From: Cordia subcordata
Lineage: Eukaryota > Streptophyta > Magnoliopsida > Boraginales > Cordiaceae
Length of the DNA: 64,000 nucleotides
NCBI GenBank assembly: GCA_028554755.1
Contig: JAPTOF010000011.1
Location: 4,554,501-4,618,500 of the forward strand
Direction: 5' to 3'
Shown: piece by piece, positions 61,601 through 64,000 of the stretch
Numbering within the stretch: position 1 is the first letter of the stretch
Layout of the letters: every line of letters begins with the position of its first letter
Made by a program: the position numbers and the translations under genes
Notes under the pieces: model-generated
Told to the model about the DNA's origin: nothing
Databases searched by the model: none
Seen by the model: only the letters and a program-made list of their open reading frames with translations

Positions 61601-63252
61601 TTTGCATCTTTTGTTAGTTAGTGATGAAAATGTTTTCCATTTGAAAAATATATAATTGATTTGCAAATCCTAAATTAGATTTTGTTTTGAAAAAGTTTTA
61701 GGTAACATTGGTGAAAATTAAAATTTATCCTATTATCCTTGTTTCAATTACTAATTGACCCCCTAATCTACCAGTCAACTAATAAGGTCGACTAGTAATG
61801 GTGCTCAAGGCTATAAATAGGGACTGCTGTATCACTTTTTATCATCGATCAAGAGAGAGCACATACACACTTTACACCCATTTGTCACACATCTAACCCT
61901 AATTCTCACTCACCTCACACACACCTTTACACACATTTCCCTCTTGGGTTTAAGCTTATTTGGAGGGATCTAACAACTTTGGAGTGAGAATTTACTCAAG
62001 GATTGTACAAAGATTTGCCAGGATGAAAATGAGTTTCCTATTCTCTCTTTCATCCTATTTCATATTATGTTTGAGTAGACTTGTTTAGGGTGATTTAGCT
62101 TCTGCAATAGGTTGACTATATACTCTTATGTTATCAGATTTGATGGCTTAATATATACAGACTTTGTTTTCTTTGTTTTAATGGCTATTATTCAATACAT
62201 GTCTAGGTGTTTGATAATATGCCTATGTGAGTAGTATGTATATAAATTGATGTCTATTTGCTACCAAACACTTTTAATTCATTCTATAATCATGTCTATA
62301 TGTTTGTATGTGAATTGTACGAAGTAGGTAATACTTATATCCATGTCTATGTGTATGTTTGCATGCCTAGTAGTAAATATGACCTCAATATTGCATACAT
62401 GTTGGTTCCCAATTGCTTTTAAGGGTGTAATCCTAGTATGACGATAATTGGTAGTCGAATAGGTTACTTTATTCGTAAACACCTTGGCCTAGAATGATGA
62501 TGTTTGGTAGTCGAATAGGTTACTTTATTCGCAAACACCTTGGCCTAGAACATGTATGAATGCGCTAATAGGTCAAATCCCGCTATAGTGATCCTAGAAT
62601 GACGATGCGTAATTTAGTGCTAGCTTAGATCAAGTCTCCCGTGGCTTTAAACCCAGCCAACAGGTTTCTGGATAGGTTTAGTCGACTCTAGCGACACTAG
62701 ATCTTTACTTTAAACCCTGCCAATAATTTAGGTACTAGGATATGTTCATCCTAGATCACCTAGGAAGCTAGTTAGTCACCCCTAAGCCCAAGGTCATAAG
62801 GACCACGTCGCGACTCTAGGAGGTGCCGCCTAAGGATGAACTCGCACCAAGTCCTAAGGAGAAATTAAGACACTAGTTAGCAACTTAGTTAAGAGCAACT
62901 GATAATTAAGCATCTCCTGTAATCCCATAGCATTTGAGCCTAAATCACCCATTAGCAAGCAAAAGTCACCTTAACCCATTTCATTTGTTAGTTCTCTTTA
63001 GGTAGTTTTTTTTCCTGTTTTCCATTCCTATATTGTAGTTTTATTTGCTCTAGCTAGAGCTCCTATAAATCCAAAAACTCCCAAAAAAAATGGTTAGTTC
63101 AGGTTTTCTTTTAGGCACTTTCTAGGACACACACATAGAATCCATTCCATAAAATAGCCTCCCTATGTTTTGACACCTATTCACACACACACTACACTGC
63201 ACTGATCTGTGCACTTGTAGATCTTTTGAGCTTGCACCTCTAGCGAGACATT
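61600..63252 (+). repeat. 5' LTR of an Athila-like Ty3/Gypsy element
   Basis: A long non-coding block ending just before a degenerate primer site. It includes CTATAAATAG (61811-61820), a CA-rich leader typical of a transcription start region, and a 57-bp tandem duplication. Length of about 1.6 kb fits Athila-type LTRs. The left end is a guess (TGTTAGTTAG near 61611), since the second LTR is outside the window. Confidence 0.45.
62444..62557. repeat. 57-bp tandem duplication
   Basis: GGTAGTCGAATAGGTTACTT and the following TATTCG(T/C)AAACACCTTGG occur at 62450 and 62507; the units are nearly identical, so this duplication is younger than most repeats here. Confidence 0.85.
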
Positions 63253-63272
63253 AAGTTCTTGACGCTGTTGCT
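63253..63272 (+). other. Degenerate primer-binding site
   Basis: TTCTTGACGCTGTTGCTTGG matches the Athila/Tat primer-site pattern (TTTTGGCGCCGTTGCCGGGG) except for transitions, the expected result of decay at CG and CC sites. Confidence 0.5.
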
Positions 63273-63510
63273 TGGAAAGCACGGTGGTTTGTGTTCCTTA
63301 CTTGTGTGTTTTAGTAGTTGCTTCCTTTATTTGTTTTTCTTGTTAATTTGTTTTATAGCTTCCTATCTTGCTTTTCTTTTAGCTAGTTTCTTATTTTGTG
63401 TTTACTTTTGTTTCCTAGGTTACTTGCTCATTGTTTTTGCTTGTTTTGAGTAGTTTACTTACTTGTTCTAGTAGCTTTTAGAATTGTGTTTTGTTTGTTG
63501 TAGTTTTAGG

Positions 63511-64000
63511 ATGTCTGAAGTTTTGGGGGTTACAAGACGTGGAAGGAGATTAGGTTTGGCTTTGTACGTTTAGTAGGCATTCTCTTAGGAATCCTTTAGT
63601 TTCGTTACATCCCAAGCTCGAAAGAATTGTTCGTCACTTTAGGAATTTAGGAGATCTTTTAGGAGAAATGGTTGATGCTGCTAATTCTCCTTTTAATCCT
63701 CCTCCTATTCCCCCTATGCATCCTATTCCTCCACATTTGCACCCATGTGCATAAGAGCCCATTAGGCCGGACCCACCCATAGACGATGAGCCTACGCTTA
63801 GGCAATTCTTCCTCCTTAACACCTTTGAGCCTAACTTAGCTATCAATATTCTTGGGTTGGGGGAAAGGAATTTCAATATTAAGCCTAACATGTTGGCTAT
63901 GCTTCATTCCTTCTATGAGAGAAGAAATTGGAGTCCCTTGGCCACATCACGAATATTGTAGAGATAAGTTCTATTCTTTACTCCCCTAACGTGTCTCAAG
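63511..64000 (+). pseudogene. Athila-like gag start, frameshifted, runs off the edge
   Basis: ATG at 63511 opens MSEVLGVTRRGRRLGLAL and stops at TAG. In the next frame, coding resumes (HPKLERIVRHFRNLGDLLGE; about 63605-63665). A proline-rich stretch follows, then a stop near 63750, then PTLRQFFLLNTFEPN and IKPNMLAMLHSFYERR. The last two segments match the opening of Athila-type gag domains (TLR.F and IKP..L.ML..F.G). Broken by one frameshift and at least two stops. Confidence 0.6.

Noticed and set aside
1..64000. CRISPR arrays, bacterial operons, rRNA genes
   Set aside because: No regularly spaced identical repeats, no ribosomal RNA cores and no bacterial gene order; the window is plant nuclear DNA.

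Overview
The window looks like nuclear DNA of a flowering plant, most likely a eudicot with a repeat-rich, AT-rich genome. Three things support this: one multi-exon gene with GT-AG introns encoding a class IV homeodomain-leucine zipper (HD-ZIP IV) protein of the ANL2/HDG1 clade, plant-lineage Copia, Ty3/Gypsy (Tat and Athila-like), LINE and tRNA-derived SINE remnants, and many short terminal-inverted-repeat elements. The protein resembles eudicot ANL2 proteins along its whole length as I remember them; the species cannot be named from the sequence alone.

Layout. 1-3228: a decayed minus-strand Copia element whose integrase region is broken by the end of a second LTR-type element running off the left edge. 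3229-7658: AT-rich non-coding DNA with degenerate repeats. 7659-14586: a structurally complete but coding-dead Copia element with two LTRs, primer-binding site, polypurine tract and a near-matching target duplication. 14587-18939: AT-rich DNA with MITE-like debris. 18940-19960: 3' part of a minus-strand LINE. 20155-30682: a small non-autonomous DNA element split by a roughly 10.1 kb Tat-lineage Ty3/Gypsy element, which carries a second RNase H and an antisense ORF with a visible intron and its own candidate TATA box. 30690-34961: upstream region of the plant gene, with a LINE-like tail, an inserted MITE, direct repeats, an exact L1 box and a pyrimidine-rich leader.

34962-41378 holds the only convincing cellular gene: nine coding exons whose splice sites join in phase to give an 861-residue protein with homeodomain, zipper-loop-zipper, START and SAD regions. 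41379-44200 is the 3' UTR and repeats. 44230-44720 is an unusually GC-rich, repeat-poor block containing a perfect 13-bp inverted repeat built on the HD-ZIP IV binding sequence GCATTAAATGC. 44720-61600 is a mosaic of MITEs, foldback hairpins, direct repeats, two opposed copies of one SINE family and a 1.84-kb DNA transposon with long inverted ends. From about 61600 to the right edge lies the 5' end of an Athila-like Ty3/Gypsy element (LTR, degenerate primer site, broken gag).

The best leads are the spliced antisense ORF of the Tat element, the L1-type sites on both sides of the HD-ZIP IV gene (possible auto- or cross-regulation), and a gene-like orphan exon at 48432-48574. All claims come from reading the sequence and from remembered family features; no search was run.
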